A stretch of DNA of 64,000 nucleotides from Gilvimarinus sp. DA14 (GCF_024204685.1 NZ_CP100350.1:3622501-3686500), one strand, 5' to 3'. Shown: positions 35,239 through 45,400, counted from the first letter of the stretch. Translations and numbers: made by a program. Notes: generated by a model not told the origin, from the sequence alone.

Positions 35239-35315
35239 CGGAGCGTAGCGCAGCCTGGTAGCGCACCTCGTTCGGGACGAGGGGGTCGGAGGTTCGAATC
35301 CTCTCGCTCCGACCA
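35239..35315 (+). tRNA. tRNA-Pro (anticodon CGG)
   Basis: 77 nt. The acceptor stem CGGAGCG pairs with CGCTCCG and the encoded tail ACCA follows. The D-arm GCGCAGCCTGGTAGCGC, anticodon stem CCTCG/CGAGG with loop TTCGGGA (anticodon CGG), and T-arm GGAGGTTCGAATCCTC are all standard. It reads CCG proline codons. It closely resembles E. coli proK in arm sequences. It stands alone, 27 bases before a zinc-ribbon membrane protein gene. Confidence 0.97.
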
Positions 35316-35342
35316 GTTTTCACATTCGGCGTGTAACGGATT

Positions 35343-36755
35343 ATGGCGCGAAAATCCTGCAATTTTGTCAAAGGTGCCAAGTCCGCCTGGTACTGCTCCC
35401 ACTGCGATACCCACTACAGCGATATCTGTATCCCAGACGGCTATAACCCCATGTGGGGCAGGGCGGGACCTTCCTGTGTGTTGTGCCATGCACCGCTAAC
35501 CCCCAGTAATGATCCGAGCCTGCAGCTGCCTTTTTGGCAGGTTTTGCCCTATTTACTGATTTACCCTTTACACCCTTATGCCTTGGCGGTATTGGCTTTG
35601 GGCGTGGTCGGTGTCTACCTGCTGGGGGGTGGTGTGCCAGCTCTGGTGTTTGCCTTCGTTTATGGAGTGATCTCGGTTAAGTATTTATTTGCCGTGGTGA
35701 CCGAACGGGGCGCGGGCAGGCGTTGGCCGCCGGGTTTGCTGGTATTTGTTAGGCCCGACCCCCACTGGCTGTTTCTGCAAGCGCTGCTGGTATACATCAT
35801 TTTTGCCGCTGCGATAGTGGGCGCGGCGTTTGTGCATGTCTATGCCTCTTTGGCGGTGGCTGTATTTGTGGCTGCGGCTTACCCGGCAAGCACGATTCTG
35901 CTCGCCAGTGAGAAAAATTTACTGCACGCGGTCAACCCGCTCAATCTATTGGGGCTGATGCTCAATATGGGTTTGGGGCCCTACGTGGCGCTTTGGGTGC
36001 TAACGGCCATTGTGAGCCTTGGGCCTTCGGCGGTGGGCTACTATCTGTATCCACAGATTGCCGAAAGCTGGCTCCTGCCTGCGGCCGTTGGCGTGGGCAG
36101 TTATTTTGCGATGGTGGTGCACGCGCTGATGGGCTACGCCCTGTTTCAGTATCGCGATGAGCTGGGCATGGCGGTGGGTACGGATCAGCCCCATATGGAG
36201 GAGGGTGAGTTTGTGCGTGCCCGGGGTTTGGGGGCAGTGACTGTGTTGGAGAAATCTGGCGATTACGGCCGTGCGCGGCAGGTGCTGCGGGAGCTGTTGG
36301 ATGTATATCGTGACGATTTGTCGTTGCACCGACACTATCAGCGAATATTGCTTAACCTCGATGATACCGAGGCCTTGGCCAAACATACGGATTACCTCGC
36401 CGCCTTGCTATTGCAGGCTAACCAGAACAAAGAGGCGGTGGCACTGGTGGAGCAGGCGCTGGCGAAATGTTCCGAGTACCGGGTCTCGCACCTGGCTACC
36501 GCACGTGATCTGGCGCGGGCGATGGATAAGGCCGGGCGTTACGAAGCCATGGTCAGAGTAATGGCCAACTTGCATAAGCGTGTCCCCCCCGATGATGCAG
36601 TGGCAGAGGTGTATGCACGCCTGGCTCAGGCCCTCGCCGGCCCTTTGCAAAAACCGGATAAAGCCCGTGCGCTGGCCGCATTTACGGTAAAAGCCTATCC
36701 CAAGGCGCCCCAGGTGCGGCAGCTGGTTAAACTGGCGCGGCCTGCCGCAAAATAA
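35343..36755 (+). CDS. Zinc-ribbon membrane protein with C-terminal TPR-like repeats
   Basis: 470 residues. The N-terminus has a cysteine-paired zinc ribbon: '[12 protein letters not shown]', then '[13 protein letters not shown]'. About seven membrane segments follow (about 60-285). The cytoplasmic C-terminal third (about 290-465) consists of helical pairs of TPR type: '[20 protein letters not shown]', '[20 protein letters not shown]', '[20 protein letters not shown]'. I do not recognise a named family, and no enzymatic motif is visible. A role as a membrane scaffold is possible but unproven. It converges with panB, with 10 bases between stops. Confidence 0.8.
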   Translation: MARKSCNFVKGAKSAWYCSHCDTHYSDICIPDGYNPMWGRAGPSCVLCHAPLTPSNDPSLQLPFWQVLPYLLIYPLHPYALAVLALGVVGVYLLGGGVPALVFAFVYGVISVKYLFAVVTERGAGRRWPPGLLVFVRPDPHWLFLQALLVYIIFAAAIVGAAFVHVYASLAVAVFVAAAYPASTILLASEKNLLHAVNPLNLLGLMLNMGLGPYVALWVLTAIVSLGPSAVGYYLYPQIAESWLLPAAVGVGSYFAMVVHALMGYALFQYRDELGMAVGTDQPHMEEGEFVRARGLGAVTVLEKSGDYGRARQVLRELLDVYRDDLSLHRHYQRILLNLDDTEALAKHTDYLAALLLQANQNKEAVALVEQALAKCSEYRVSHLATARDLARAMDKAGRYEAMVRVMANLHKRVPPDDAVAEVYARLAQALAGPLQKPDKARALAAFTVKAYPKAPQVRQLVKLARPAAK

Positions 36756-36765
36756 GGTGCCTGGC

Positions 36766-37590
36766 TCAGGAGAATGTGTGGACCTCGCTGGGAAATACGC
36801 CGGCTTTGACGTCGTCGCGGTATTTTTGCATGGCTCCAGGTATATTGCCGGTTTCTTCGAGAAAGTTTTTCGAAAACTTGGGCGGCTGCGGCGTCAGCCC
36901 GAGAATATCGTTGATGACTAGCACCTGGGCGTCGGTATCGCTGCCCGCTCCGATACCCACCACCGGAATATCAGAGGCCTGGGTGATGGCCGTTCCTAGC
37001 CAGGCCGGGACACACTCAATCAGTAGTAGGTCGGCACCGGCTCGGTTTAGGCACTTGGCATCGCTGAGCAAGGTATCGGCGCGCTCCTGATCACGGCCCT
37101 GGACGCGAAAGCCGCCGAACTTGTGCACCGACTGCGGCGTCAGGCCGATGTGCGCACACACCGGAATGCCTCGGTCTGAGAGCATGCGTACAGTGTCGGC
37201 AAGCCAGGCGCCGCCCTCAATTTTTACCATGTGGGCACCGGCCTGCATGATTCTGGTGGCGTTGCTCAGGGCCTGCTCGGGGGTGGCGTAGGTCATAAAC
37301 GGCAAGTCGCCGATAATTAGCGATTTGTTGTTGCCCCTTGCTACGGCTTCCACGTGGTAGATCATCTGCTCCATGGTGACGGGTATTACACTGTCATAGC
37401 CGAGTACGGTCATGCCCAGCGAATCGCCAATCAGCACGGCCTCTACCGAGCACTTTTGCGCCATGGCGGCCATGGGCGCATCGTAAAGTGACACCATCAC
37501 GAACTTTTCCCGGCCGCGCATTTGCTGCAGGGTATGAACGGTGATTTTCTTTTCCAGTCCGCCGGAGTTATCGGCTTGTACATAGGGCAT
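36766..37590 (-). CDS. panB: 3-methyl-2-oxobutanoate hydroxymethyltransferase
   Basis: 274 residues, the usual PanB length. It has 'KKITVHTLQQMRGREKFVMV', 'EAVLIGDSLGMTVLGYDSVI', 'MVKIEGGAWLADTVRMLSDR', 'IPVCAHIGLTPQSVHKFGGF' and 'IPVVGIGAGSDTDAQVLVIN', covering the metal-binding aspartates and substrate loop. It transfers a hydroxymethyl group from methylene-THF to 2-oxoisovalerate, the first committed step of pantothenate synthesis. It lies in the order pcnB-folK-deoxynucleoside kinase-panB, as in Pseudomonas. No panC follows in this window. Confidence 0.97.
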   Translation of the reverse strand: MPYVQADNSGGLEKKITVHTLQQMRGREKFVMVSLYDAPMAAMAQKCSVEAVLIGDSLGMTVLGYDSVIPVTMEQMIYHVEAVARGNNKSLIIGDLPFMTYATPEQALSNATRIMQAGAHMVKIEGGAWLADTVRMLSDRGIPVCAHIGLTPQSVHKFGGFRVQGRDQERADTLLSDAKCLNRAGADLLLIECVPAWLGTAITQASDIPVVGIGAGSDTDAQVLVINDILGLTPQPPKFSKNFLEETGNIPGAMQKYRDDVKAGVFPSEVHTFS

Positions 37591-37608
37591 GGTCAGACTC
37601 CGCTGGTG

Positions 37609-38292
37609 TTACAGCACGGGGGTAGGGTTGTAGTAATGGCGGCCGCTTTTAATGGTGACGATATATTCCACCAACTGCTGGAAGTGATCGCGATTGTCGG
37701 CCAGGTTTAAATCCTGCGCATTAACAATCAGCAGAGGCGCCGCATCGTAATAATGAAAGAATTCTGTGTAGGCTTCGTTAAGCACCTGTAAGTATTCATC
37801 GCTGATGGATTGCTCGTAGCCTACGCCGCGCTGTTTGACTCTAGCCTGTAACACATCCTGCGGCGCCTGTAGATAAATAACCAGGTCCGGGCGCGGCGCA
37901 TCCAGGGTCAGCTTGTCATATACCTGCTGGTAAATTGCCAGCTCGTCATCATCCAGGGTTACCTGGGCGAACAGCTGGTCCTTTTCGATCATAAAATCCG
38001 CGACGCGGGCCTGCCGGAACAGATCGTCTTGACGTAACTGCTGGATTTGCCCGGCGCGCTGGAACAAAAAGAAAAGCTGGGTCTGCAGGGCAACAGATTT
38101 AGGATCCTGGTAGAACCGCTCGAGAAAAGGGTTCTCCTGAGGTTGCTCCAGTAGCAAGTCGTAGTTAAACAAGCTAGCCAGGTTGCGGCTTAAGGTGGTT
38201 TTACCCACGCCGATGGGGCCTTCCACGGCGATATAGCGGGGAATTTCGATACTGCTGAGATCCAGCGGTAGTTTTTCAAACAGTTCGGCCAC
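37609..38292 (-). CDS. Deoxynucleoside kinase (dNK family)
   Basis: 227 residues with a P-loop 'VEGPIGVGKTTLSRNLA' near residue 25, and 'NPFLERFYQDPKSVALQTQL'. The family's ERS-like and lid motifs include 'PDLVIYLQAPQDVLQARVKQ' followed by 'RGVGYEQSISDEYL'. It phosphorylates deoxynucleosides (probably dA/dG) for salvage. It lies 18 bases before panB and 38 bases after folK on the same strand, an arrangement I recall from Pseudomonas genomes. The base preference cannot be read here. Confidence 0.9.
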   Translation of the reverse strand: MAELFEKLPLDLSSIEIPRYIAVEGPIGVGKTTLSRNLASLFNYDLLLEQPQENPFLERFYQDPKSVALQTQLFFLFQRAGQIQQLRQDDLFRQARVADFMIEKDQLFAQVTLDDDELAIYQQVYDKLTLDAPRPDLVIYLQAPQDVLQARVKQRGVGYEQSISDEYLQVLNEAYTEFFHYYDAAPLLIVNAQDLNLADNRDHFQQLVEYIVTIKSGRHYYNPTPVL

Positions 38293-38330
38293 GCTGCGGC
38301 TCCTTCGGCTGCTGGTTTCCGGCGCCCATT

Positions 38331-38834
38331 CTATAAGCGGCTGGGTATAACCGCCAGACCATTGCGGTCACAATTAGCGGCCAGGACATCAAGGTTGGTT
38401 CCATCCGGGAGTGTTAAGCCGGGCGCGATATCCGCCAAGGGCACGAGCACAAAAGCGCGTTCGGTCAAAAAAGGATGGGGTACGCTGAGCCGTTCGGTGT
38501 GTATTTGTCGATCGCCGTACAGCAGAATGTCCAGGTCTAGGGTGCGCGGCCCCCAGTGGCGTTCGCGCACCCGCTGGTGCTGCTGCTCCAGAGCCTGCAG
38601 GGCATCCAGTAGCGGCGCTGGTTCCAGCTTGGTCTGCAGGCAGGCGACCGCATTGATAAAGTCATCCTGGTCCTGTGGGCCCACAGGCTTGGAGCAATAA
38701 AGCGGGGAGACATTAATCAACTGCGAGTGGGGCAGGTTGTCCAGTTCGGATATAGCTTGCCGCACATGTTGCTGCGGGTTGTCCATATTGCTGCCCAGAC
38801 CCAGGTAGCAAAATACTCCGCCAGCCACGCTCAC
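38331..38834 (-). CDS. folK: 2-amino-4-hydroxy-6-hydroxymethyldihydropteridine pyrophosphokinase
   Basis: 167 residues, the normal FolK length. It has 'CYLGLGSNMDNPQQHVRQAI', 'FINAVACLQTKLEPAPLLDA', the signature 'RHWGPRTLDLDILLYGDR' with the catalytic aspartates, and 'LSVPHPFLTERAFVLVPLAD'. It transfers pyrophosphate from ATP to the pterin in folate synthesis. Its first four bases overlap the pcnB stop, so the two are coupled. Confidence 0.97.
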   Translation of the reverse strand: MSVAGGVFCYLGLGSNMDNPQQHVRQAISELDNLPHSQLINVSPLYCSKPVGPQDQDDFINAVACLQTKLEPAPLLDALQALEQQHQRVRERHWGPRTLDLDILLYGDRQIHTERLSVPHPFLTERAFVLVPLADIAPGLTLPDGTNLDVLAANCDRNGLAVIPSRL

Positions 38835-40162
38835 CCCTGCTTGGGGCCGCTTTTCTTGCGCCCGCCACGCCGGCGACGGCCTCCGCCCCCGGCGGGCTTG
38901 ATGGCTGCAACCATGTTTTGGCGTTCGGCCTCATCTGCCGCCTGAAACTGAGTCCACCAGTGACCCAGACCGCCCAGCTTTTCACCGGCGTCTTCGCGCA
39001 GCAGCGTAAAGTCGTAGGCCGCGCGAAAGCGCGGGTGTTCCACAAGCGTAAAGGCGCGACCGCCGCCGCGGAGGGTCAGGCGATGCTGCATGTCCCAGAT
39101 TTCGCGCATGGGAATCAAGAAGCGCTTAGGGATAGAGGTACGCGCCAACTGCTGGCCCACGGCCTGGCTGGCCGCTTCGGCAAAGGCCTGGCCCTTGGGC
39201 ATAGAACCCTGTAGTTCTTTTAACTTGGCCTGCTGCACCGGCCACAGTAGGGCGGCGTAAATAAACGCGGGGGTAACGGATTTTCCGGCGCGAATACGTT
39301 TGTCGGTGTTGCACATGCACTGTTCTACCAGCGTCATGGCAACCGGGTCACCGGTAGCAAGCTGTGCTTCTGTACCGGGAAACAGCTGCCCGAATAAGTT
39401 GTATTCGCGCAGCAGATGAAAGGTTGCTGTGGCGGAGCCGGCCAGAAACAGCTTGAGTACTTCCTCAAATAAACGCGCCGGTGGAATATTGCCCAGCAGG
39501 TCGGCCAGCGGCCGAATAGGTTGCTCGGTGTCCGGCGCTATAGTGAAGCCTAATTTAGCGGCAAAGCGCACCGCGCGCAGCATGCGTACAGGGTCTTCTT
39601 GGTAGCGGGTAGTGGCGTCGCCAATGATGCGTAGGGTGCGTTTTTCCAGATCGTGAATGCCGCCGGTATAGTCGTGCACGGCAAAACCGTCGAGCGAATA
39701 GTAGAGTGCATTGACGGTAAAATCGCGACGCACTGCGTCGGAGTGCACGCTGCCGTAGACATTGTCGCGCAGCACCATGCCGTGTTCGTTGCGCGCGGCT
39801 TCGTGATGGCCCCGAAAGGTGGTTACTTCGATGATTTCCCGGCCAAAGCGCACATGCACAATCTTAAATCGACGCCCGACAATACGAGCGCCGCGAAACA
39901 GGCTCTTGACCTGCTCTGGCTTGGCGTTGGTGGCAACGTCAAAGTCTTTGGGGTGGCCGCCTAGCAGTAAATCCCGCACTCCGCCGCCTACCAGATAGGC
40001 CTCGTAGCCGTGCTGGTTTAGCTGTTTCATGACTTTGATGGCGGCGTGACTGATCAGCTTGCGCGACACATTGTGCTGATCGCGAGGAATGATAATCGGC
40101 TGTTGTTTACTATTGGAGTTGGAACCCTTAGGGGAGATCAGTTTGAACAGCCGTTTTAGCAT
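38831..40162 (-). CDS. pcnB: Poly(A) polymerase I
   Basis: 443 residues. The nucleotidyltransferase head has 'YLVGGGVRDLLLGGHPKDFD' and VATNA, with the metal-binding aspartates, then 'RRFKIVHVRFGREIIEVTTF' and 'RRDFTVNALYYSL'. The RNA-binding neck 'EDPVRMLRAVRFAAKLGFTI' follows, and the tail is basic, rich in Arg/Gly/Lys. It adds poly(A) tails that speed RNA decay. The gene begins 137 bases after the terminator of the CrcZ-like RNA, the same position pcnB has relative to crcZ in Pseudomonas. It leads folK, the kinase and panB. Confidence 0.96.
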   Translation of the reverse strand: MLKRLFKLISPKGSNSNSKQQPIIIPRDQHNVSRKLISHAAIKVMKQLNQHGYEAYLVGGGVRDLLLGGHPKDFDVATNAKPEQVKSLFRGARIVGRRFKIVHVRFGREIIEVTTFRGHHEAARNEHGMVLRDNVYGSVHSDAVRRDFTVNALYYSLDGFAVHDYTGGIHDLEKRTLRIIGDATTRYQEDPVRMLRAVRFAAKLGFTIAPDTEQPIRPLADLLGNIPPARLFEEVLKLFLAGSATATFHLLREYNLFGQLFPGTEAQLATGDPVAMTLVEQCMCNTDKRIRAGKSVTPAFIYAALLWPVQQAKLKELQGSMPKGQAFAEAASQAVGQQLARTSIPKRFLIPMREIWDMQHRLTLRGGGRAFTLVEHPRFRAAYDFTLLREDAGEKLGGLGHWWTQFQAADEAERQNMVAAIKPAGGGGRRRRGGRKKSGPKQG

Positions 40163-40298
40163 AGAAAATTCTGCAACTTAAGTGATCGCGCTGGGTGCGT
40201 GGATAAAGTGAGTGCAGAGTTTAGCATGCTGCTTACTGGCGTGAAAGTTGCGGTAAATTCGCGTTATTGCGGATCTGTAAGGAAGTTTTCGCTCCTCA

Positions 40299-40328
40299 AA
40301 GCAAAACGGGAAAGCCGAAGCTTTCCCG
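40299..40328 (-). terminator. Terminator of the CrcZ-like RNA
   Basis: On the minus strand, CGGGAAAGC and GCTTTCCCG (40328-40307) form a nine-base stem with a TTCG tetraloop, followed by TTTTGCTTT. It is a strong intrinsic terminator about 140 bases before pcnB. Confidence 0.92.
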
Positions 40329-40682
40329 CAGGAGTGGGCGGCACAAATAATGCCCTTGTTGTCGACGGGCACTGCGTCCTTGCCCAATCCAAATTACGTG
40401 TAATCCTTTCCGGTGCCTAGTCAGTCATTCCGCTTTGTTTTTATTATCGTCTTGTTTTTATTGTTAAGACGTCGTTCTTATTGTTTGTTGTTATTCTTCT
40501 GTTTCAGTTTCTTATTGTTTGTTGTTGTTTTTATCCAGTTTTCGTTTTTTATTATTTGTTGTTCTTATTATTGAACTTATGCGTCTTTTAATTGTTTGTT
40601 GTTATTATTAGAAAGTTTCAGTTTCTTATTGTTTGTTGTTGTTATTTTGTTCGTCTTTCTTATTGTTTGTTGTTGTTATGTA
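40299..40682 (-). ncRNA. crcZ: CrcZ-like Hfq/Crc-titrating small RNA
   Basis: About 384 nt, running from a predicted sigma-54 start near 40682 to the U-tract of a terminator. Six A/C-rich motifs of the type AACAACAACAAACAATAA occur at 40677-40660, 40643-40626, 40603-40588, 40563-40549, 40529-40512 and 40492-40478, spaced 34-40 bases. In Pseudomonas, CrcZ lies between cbrB and pcnB, is about 400 nt long, needs CbrB and sigma-54, and uses several AAYAAYAA motifs to sequester Hfq/Crc. All of these traits are present here. Sequence outside the motifs does not obviously match, so homology rests on synteny and architecture. Confidence 0.85.
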
Positions 40683-40691
40683 CGCCCTATA

Positions 40692-40708
40692 AAGCACTGC
40701 CCGTGCCA
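40692..40708 (-). promoter_or_regulatory. Sigma-54 promoter of the CrcZ-like RNA
   Basis: TGGCACGGGCAGTGCTT on the minus strand. GG (-24) and GC (-12) are correctly spaced, and it matches TGGCACG-N4-TTGC at all but one position. The start would be near 40682, 5 bases before the first A/C motif. Confidence 0.85.
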
Positions 40709-40783
40709 AAACGTAAAAATTCAATAAAAACAATGGGTTAAGTTTTTCGCCTAGAGGTATATTCTTTTTCGTTATTTCCGAGG

Positions 40784-40867
40784 GTTACAGACTTTTACGG
40801 TTTTTGTTACGTCGGGTGGGGCGCGGTAACAGTTTGCCTGGGTAACGTATTTGTGCGCGCGAGTAAC
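40784..40867 (-). promoter_or_regulatory. Cluster of GTTAC/GTAAC half-sites, candidate CbrB activator sites
   Basis: Five half-sites occur in 84 bases: GTTAC at 40784 and 40806, GTAAC at 40826, 40842 and 40863. The second and third form GTTAC-N15-GTAAC. They lie about 100-185 bases upstream of the predicted start, the normal range for sigma-54 activators. From memory, CbrB sites in Pseudomonas putida are built from GTTAC/GTAAC repeats. Confidence 0.6.
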
Positions 40868-40946
40868 GCTTTGGCGCCTTAAATTCTTTTCGCTGAAAAA
40901 ATAGACAAAAATTGTGATGGAGTTGTCGCTGGGCTGAGATTTGGTA

Positions 40947-40982
40947 CTCACCCGGCGTGGCTATCGAGTCACGCCGGGTGAG
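40947..40982 (-). terminator. Hairpin after cbrB
   Basis: A 13-bp perfect stem, CTCACCCGGCGTG/CACGCCGGGTGAG, with a ten-base loop, 20 bases past the cbrB stop. No U-tract follows, so it may stabilise the mRNA 3' end rather than terminate fully. Confidence 0.55.
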
Positions 40983-41002
40983 TAGATAGGTGGGGTAGGG
41001 TG

Positions 41003-42400
41003 TTACTTGCTGGTGGATTTGCGGCGCGGGATGCCGAAACGCTGGCGCCGTTCCCAAAGGCACTTGCGACTAACCCCCAGTTTTTTTGCCAGTTCGGTTT
41101 CGCTCATGGTGTCCTGGTGCTCCAGAACAAAACGCTGAAAGTAGTCTTCCAGCGATAAATCCTCAGAAGGATCGATGTGTCGCGGTTGATTGTTGACCGA
41201 TTCACGAGCAGCCTGGGCGTAGGGATTGTCGTCCACATGATCGTCTAGCAGCACCAGGTCTAGGTCGATGGCCAACAGGTCGTGGCTGATTTCGCGTTCG
41301 TCTTCACAGAGGATAACCGCTCGCTGCATGGCGTTTTCCAGCTCGCGCACATTGCCTGGCCAGGTGTAAGTGGTAATCGCCTGAATAGCTTCAGGTGAGA
41401 GTTTTAAATTAGGTTTGTTGAACTGCTGGCAATAGCGGCTAAGCAGGCTTTCCGCCAAGTTGAGGATGTCTTTACCGCGCTCGCGCAACGGTGGCAGTTC
41501 GAGTTGAACCACATTGATACGAAAGTAGAGGTCCTCGCGGAACTTGCCATCGCGGGCCAGGGCGCGTAGATCCCGGTGTGTGGCGGCGACCAGGCGCACA
41601 TCGACTTTGCGCGATTCAACCGAACCCAGGGGGCGCACTTCGCCCTCCTGCAGTACCCGCAGCAGGCGCGCCTGGGCTTCCAGAGGCAGCTCGCCGATTT
41701 CGTCCAGAAACAGGGTGCCGCCATCGGCAGCGGCCACCAGCCCTTCGCGAGTGCTCGCGGCGCCGGTAAAAGCGCCTTTCTCGTGACCAAACAGCTCCGA
41801 TTCAATCAAGGTTTCGGGGATGGCGGCGCAGTTGACCGAAATCATCAGTTCTTTGTGGCGCCGGCTCTGCTCGTGCAGCGAGCGGGCCACCAGCTCTTTA
41901 CCGGTGCCGGTTTCGCCGTGCACCAATACAGTGGCATCGGTCGGGGCGACCTTAGCGATACGCGAGTAGAGTTTTTGCATCACATCGGATGAGCCGATCA
42001 TGCCGGTCACTTTGCTATCGCTGGGGTTACTCTGGGTTTTTGCTTTCATCGACGCTTTGCCGATAACACGCTTTACCGCACTGACCATTTCATCGTGGTC
42101 GAAGGGCTTGGCGATATAGTCCACCGCGCCCATACGCATAGAATCCACCGCCGAACGCAAGCTGGCGTAGCTGGTCATGATCAGCACGGGGACATCGCCG
42201 GCGAGCTTGATCAGGTCGGTGCCCGGCGCGCCCGGTAGGCGCAAGTCGCTGATAATCAGTTGATAATCGGTCAGGTTAAACTTAGAGGTGGCTTCGCGCA
42301 CCGATGGGGCTTCGCTGACTTCGTATTTGTTGCGCTCTAACAGTTTGCGCAGGGCAGTACGGATAATGGCTTCGTCTTCAACAACCAGAATTTTCGTCAT
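41003..42400 (-). CDS. cbrB: Sigma-54-dependent response regulator CbrB
   Basis: 465 residues. Receiver domain 1-120 with phospho-acceptor Asp52 ('IISDLRLPGAPG'). AAA+ domain about 135-365 with Walker A 'GETGTGKELVARSL', the sigma-54 contact 'FGHEKGAFTGA' and 'GGTLFLDEIGELPLEAQARL'. A Fis-type HTH lies at the C-terminus ('TMSETELAKKLGVSRKCLWE'). It activates sigma-54 promoters when phosphorylated by CbrA, whose gene ends six bases upstream. Its prime target would be the CrcZ-like RNA directly downstream. Position before crcZ/pcnB and length make CbrB a better call than NtrC. Confidence 0.93.
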   Translation of the reverse strand: MTKILVVEDEAIIRTALRKLLERNKYEVSEAPSVREATSKFNLTDYQLIISDLRLPGAPGTDLIKLAGDVPVLIMTSYASLRSAVDSMRMGAVDYIAKPFDHDEMVSAVKRVIGKASMKAKTQSNPSDSKVTGMIGSSDVMQKLYSRIAKVAPTDATVLVHGETGTGKELVARSLHEQSRRHKELMISVNCAAIPETLIESELFGHEKGAFTGAASTREGLVAAADGGTLFLDEIGELPLEAQARLLRVLQEGEVRPLGSVESRKVDVRLVAATHRDLRALARDGKFREDLYFRINVVQLELPPLRERGKDILNLAESLLSRYCQQFNKPNLKLSPEAIQAITTYTWPGNVRELENAMQRAVILCEDEREISHDLLAIDLDLVLLDDHVDDNPYAQAARESVNNQPRHIDPSEDLSLEDYFQRFVLEHQDTMSETELAKKLGVSRKCLWERRQRFGIPRRKSTSK

Positions 42401-42406
42401 AACTCG

Positions 42407-45400
42407 TCAATCGGCCTTCTCTGGGGCGTCGGGAGCGGTGTGCGTTAACACAGAGTCCAAGTGACGCGGCAATTTGATAACGATTTGCGCTCCGCGCTTA
42501 GTCGACGGGTTGGCGGGACTGAGAATGTCCAGACTGCCGCCGTGATCGTCGATAATGCTGTACACCATGGCAAGCCCGAGACCAGTGCCTTCGCCAGGAT
42601 CTTTGGTGGTAAAAAACGGCTCGAGAATCTGGTCTAAATGCTCGGGGTCTATGCCTTCCCCTTCATCGGTGACGGTGAGGGTGATGTTGTCCTCATCTTC
42701 AAAGCTCTCTAGCATAACACGACCTTCCGGCTCGCTGGCATCCCTGGCATTGGCTAACAGGTTAATGAACACCTGAATCATCTGCTGCAGATCGCCAGCG
42801 ACAATCGCGTTGGCGGCGATATCATTGCTGAAAATCACCGGGTTTTTGTCTTTTTGCAGCGATAGCAGGGCAATGGCCTCTTCGGCGCACTCGCGCAGTC
42901 GCACCGCCTCAAAGGCGCTCTTTTTATTGCGCCCGCTGTGCGAGTAGCTCACCAGTGACTGTACGATACGGGTTACGCGATCTGTCTGGCTGAGGATTTG
43001 GTCGGCCGTTTCCAGCACCTCGGGGTTCTCTGATTCGTAGCGCAAGTTTTGGCACAGGCAGGCAATACCGGTAATCGGGTTGCCAATTTCATGGGCTACT
43101 CCCGCCGCCAGGCGGCCCACCGAGGCGAGACGTTCGGAGTGAATCAGCTCTTGCTCCAGCAGCTGGGTTTCGGTGACATCCTCAAGCAAAATCACCTGAT
43201 CATCCTGGCCGGCGGTGCTACCGCGGCGGCTGGTGGCGGGTCCTTCAATGGCCGCTTTATGCAGGCTGATCCAGTGCGGCCGTTTGTTGAGGGTGATCTC
43301 ATGGCGGTACAAATGAGCGTCTTCGCCGCCGGAAAAGTTAACCAGCAGGTCGCACCAGGGCTGCACCAGATCATCCAGATGAGAGCCGAGAACATCGTCC
43401 GCCTCAATGCCGGTGAGCTTGGCCATGGCGCGGTTCCACATCAGAATTTCTTTATCGCGGCCCAGTGAGCAAACCGCCATAGGGAGCTCTTGTAGTGTTT
43501 TGCGATGGTACAAGCGCAGGTTATTGAGTTCGGCGGACAGGCCGGTAAGGTGGCTGCGGTATTGCGATAAACGGTTTTCAATCAGGTTGATGTCCACCGT
43601 GTCGCGCGCTTCAGCTAGTTTATAGGGCAGGTGGTTGTCCATAATTTCGCCCGCCACGTGAATACCCATCAACCCGGACAAGTTAGCCTCCAGCTGATCG
43701 CGCAGGCGGCGCAGGGCGTAGGGGCGGCGTTCGGATATCCCCAGACCCAGCTGGCGCAAAGCGAGGTCCACTTCGCGGCTGGCGGTAACTTTGCCTAAAG
43801 GTTTGGCCAGACGGGTTTTAAATTCGGCGGCCGAGTGAACGTCCAGCGCCTGGCGCACCGGGTGCGACAATTCATCGGCGGCGCAAAGCTCAGCGCTGTA
43901 AGCCTCTTCTTCGGTTTGCCGGGTCAGCAGCGATACGCCGATAAAGATCAGGGTGTTGAGGCCTAGAGAAATAACGGTAATCTCGCTCCAGTGGCTGATG
44001 CCAACACTCAGTGAGCCGTCACCGAAGGGTACACGCAATTGCTCTAAGCCTGTGAGCATCGGAATCAGCAGCCCCACCATCCACACCAGCGTGCCGACGG
44101 TCAGCCCGGCAATAACGCCGCGGCGGTTGCCGCGGGTCCAGAAAACGATGGCGAAAATGCCCGGCACAAACTGCAGGGTTTCAATAAAGGCAACCAGCGC
44201 CAGGTGGAACAGGCTCTGGCGGTTGTCGAGCATCCAATAAAAAAAGTAACCGCCTAAAAACAGTGCGGCTATGACCGCACGGCGCAGCCACACCAGCTGC
44301 GAATAGATATCTTGGCGCCGACGCAGGCGTAAAAACGGCAGCAGCCAGTGGTTCATTACCATGGTCGAGAGCGCCAGAGAGATCACCACCATGGCGCCGG
44401 TAGAAGCCGATAAGCCGCCGATAAATGCGAGAATTGTCAGGCTCGGAGACTCCGCCAGAATGGGTACACCAAGGGTGAAGTACTGCGCCGGTAGAGGTAC
44501 CGAGAGTTCGAAGCCCGCCCACAAGATGGGGAATATGGGCAGAGCCAGAAACAGTAAAAACAGCGGAAATGCCCAGGTGACGGTACGAGTGTTACGTAGA
44601 ATAGGGTTTTCCGCCACGCCCATGTGGAAAATATGAGGCATGGTGACGGCGGTGGCGACAAACACCAGCAGCAGCGTGTGTGAGGCGCCATCGCGGATAG
44701 GTGAGTGCAACAGGGCGAGGTTTTCGGGGTTGCGCTCAAGCCACTGGTCCAGGCCGCTAAAGCCGTCGAATACGCCATATACGGCCAGTAAACCGATGGC
44801 GCAGAGCGCAAATACCTTGAGTAGCGATTCAAATGCCATGGCGGTGATCAGGCCGCGGTGGCGCTCGCGATTGGAGCCAAACAAAATGGTAAACAGCGCC
44901 AGAATGCCGCAGTAAGTCAGCGCCATTAGGTCTTTAAAGGTTAAGCCGGTACCCACCAGTGGGATCGCCGGGTCACGGCTGACGGTAAGAATATGCATGG
45001 TATCGGCAATGGCCTGAATCTGCAGGGCCATCAAAGGCAGAATACCTAGCAGCATGCACAGCGTAGTCAGCGCGCCTATACCATGACTGTGGTAGCGAAA
45101 CACCAGCAGATCGGCCAGCGAGTGTACCTGGTGGCGCCGCGCCAGTTCGGTAATCGGCTCCAGGGCTACAGGGGCAAACAGAAACAGTGCACCGGTACCC
45201 AAATAGTAGGCCAGGGCGCCATAGCCAAACTGAAAGGCCAGATCGATAACGCCGTAAAAAGCCCAGGCACTGGCGAAAATGCCCAGCGACAAAATATAGG
45301 TAACTGGGTGTTCGGTGATGCGTCGCGGCAGCCAGTCGCGCTCGGTAATGGTGGCAATGCCAAAAATCAGCAGCAGGTAGCCAAGACCAATCAGGGCAAC

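Noticed and set aside
40440-40680. CRISPR-like or simple low-complexity repeat
   Set aside because: The A/C motifs are spaced 34-40 bases with variable linkers, and the cbrB-pcnB context plus sigma-54 promoter point to a CrcZ-type RNA.
41003-42400. Calling the regulator NtrC or a generic AtoC
   Set aside because: Gene order with a transporter-fused kinase, CrcZ-like RNA and pcnB fits CbrB specifically.
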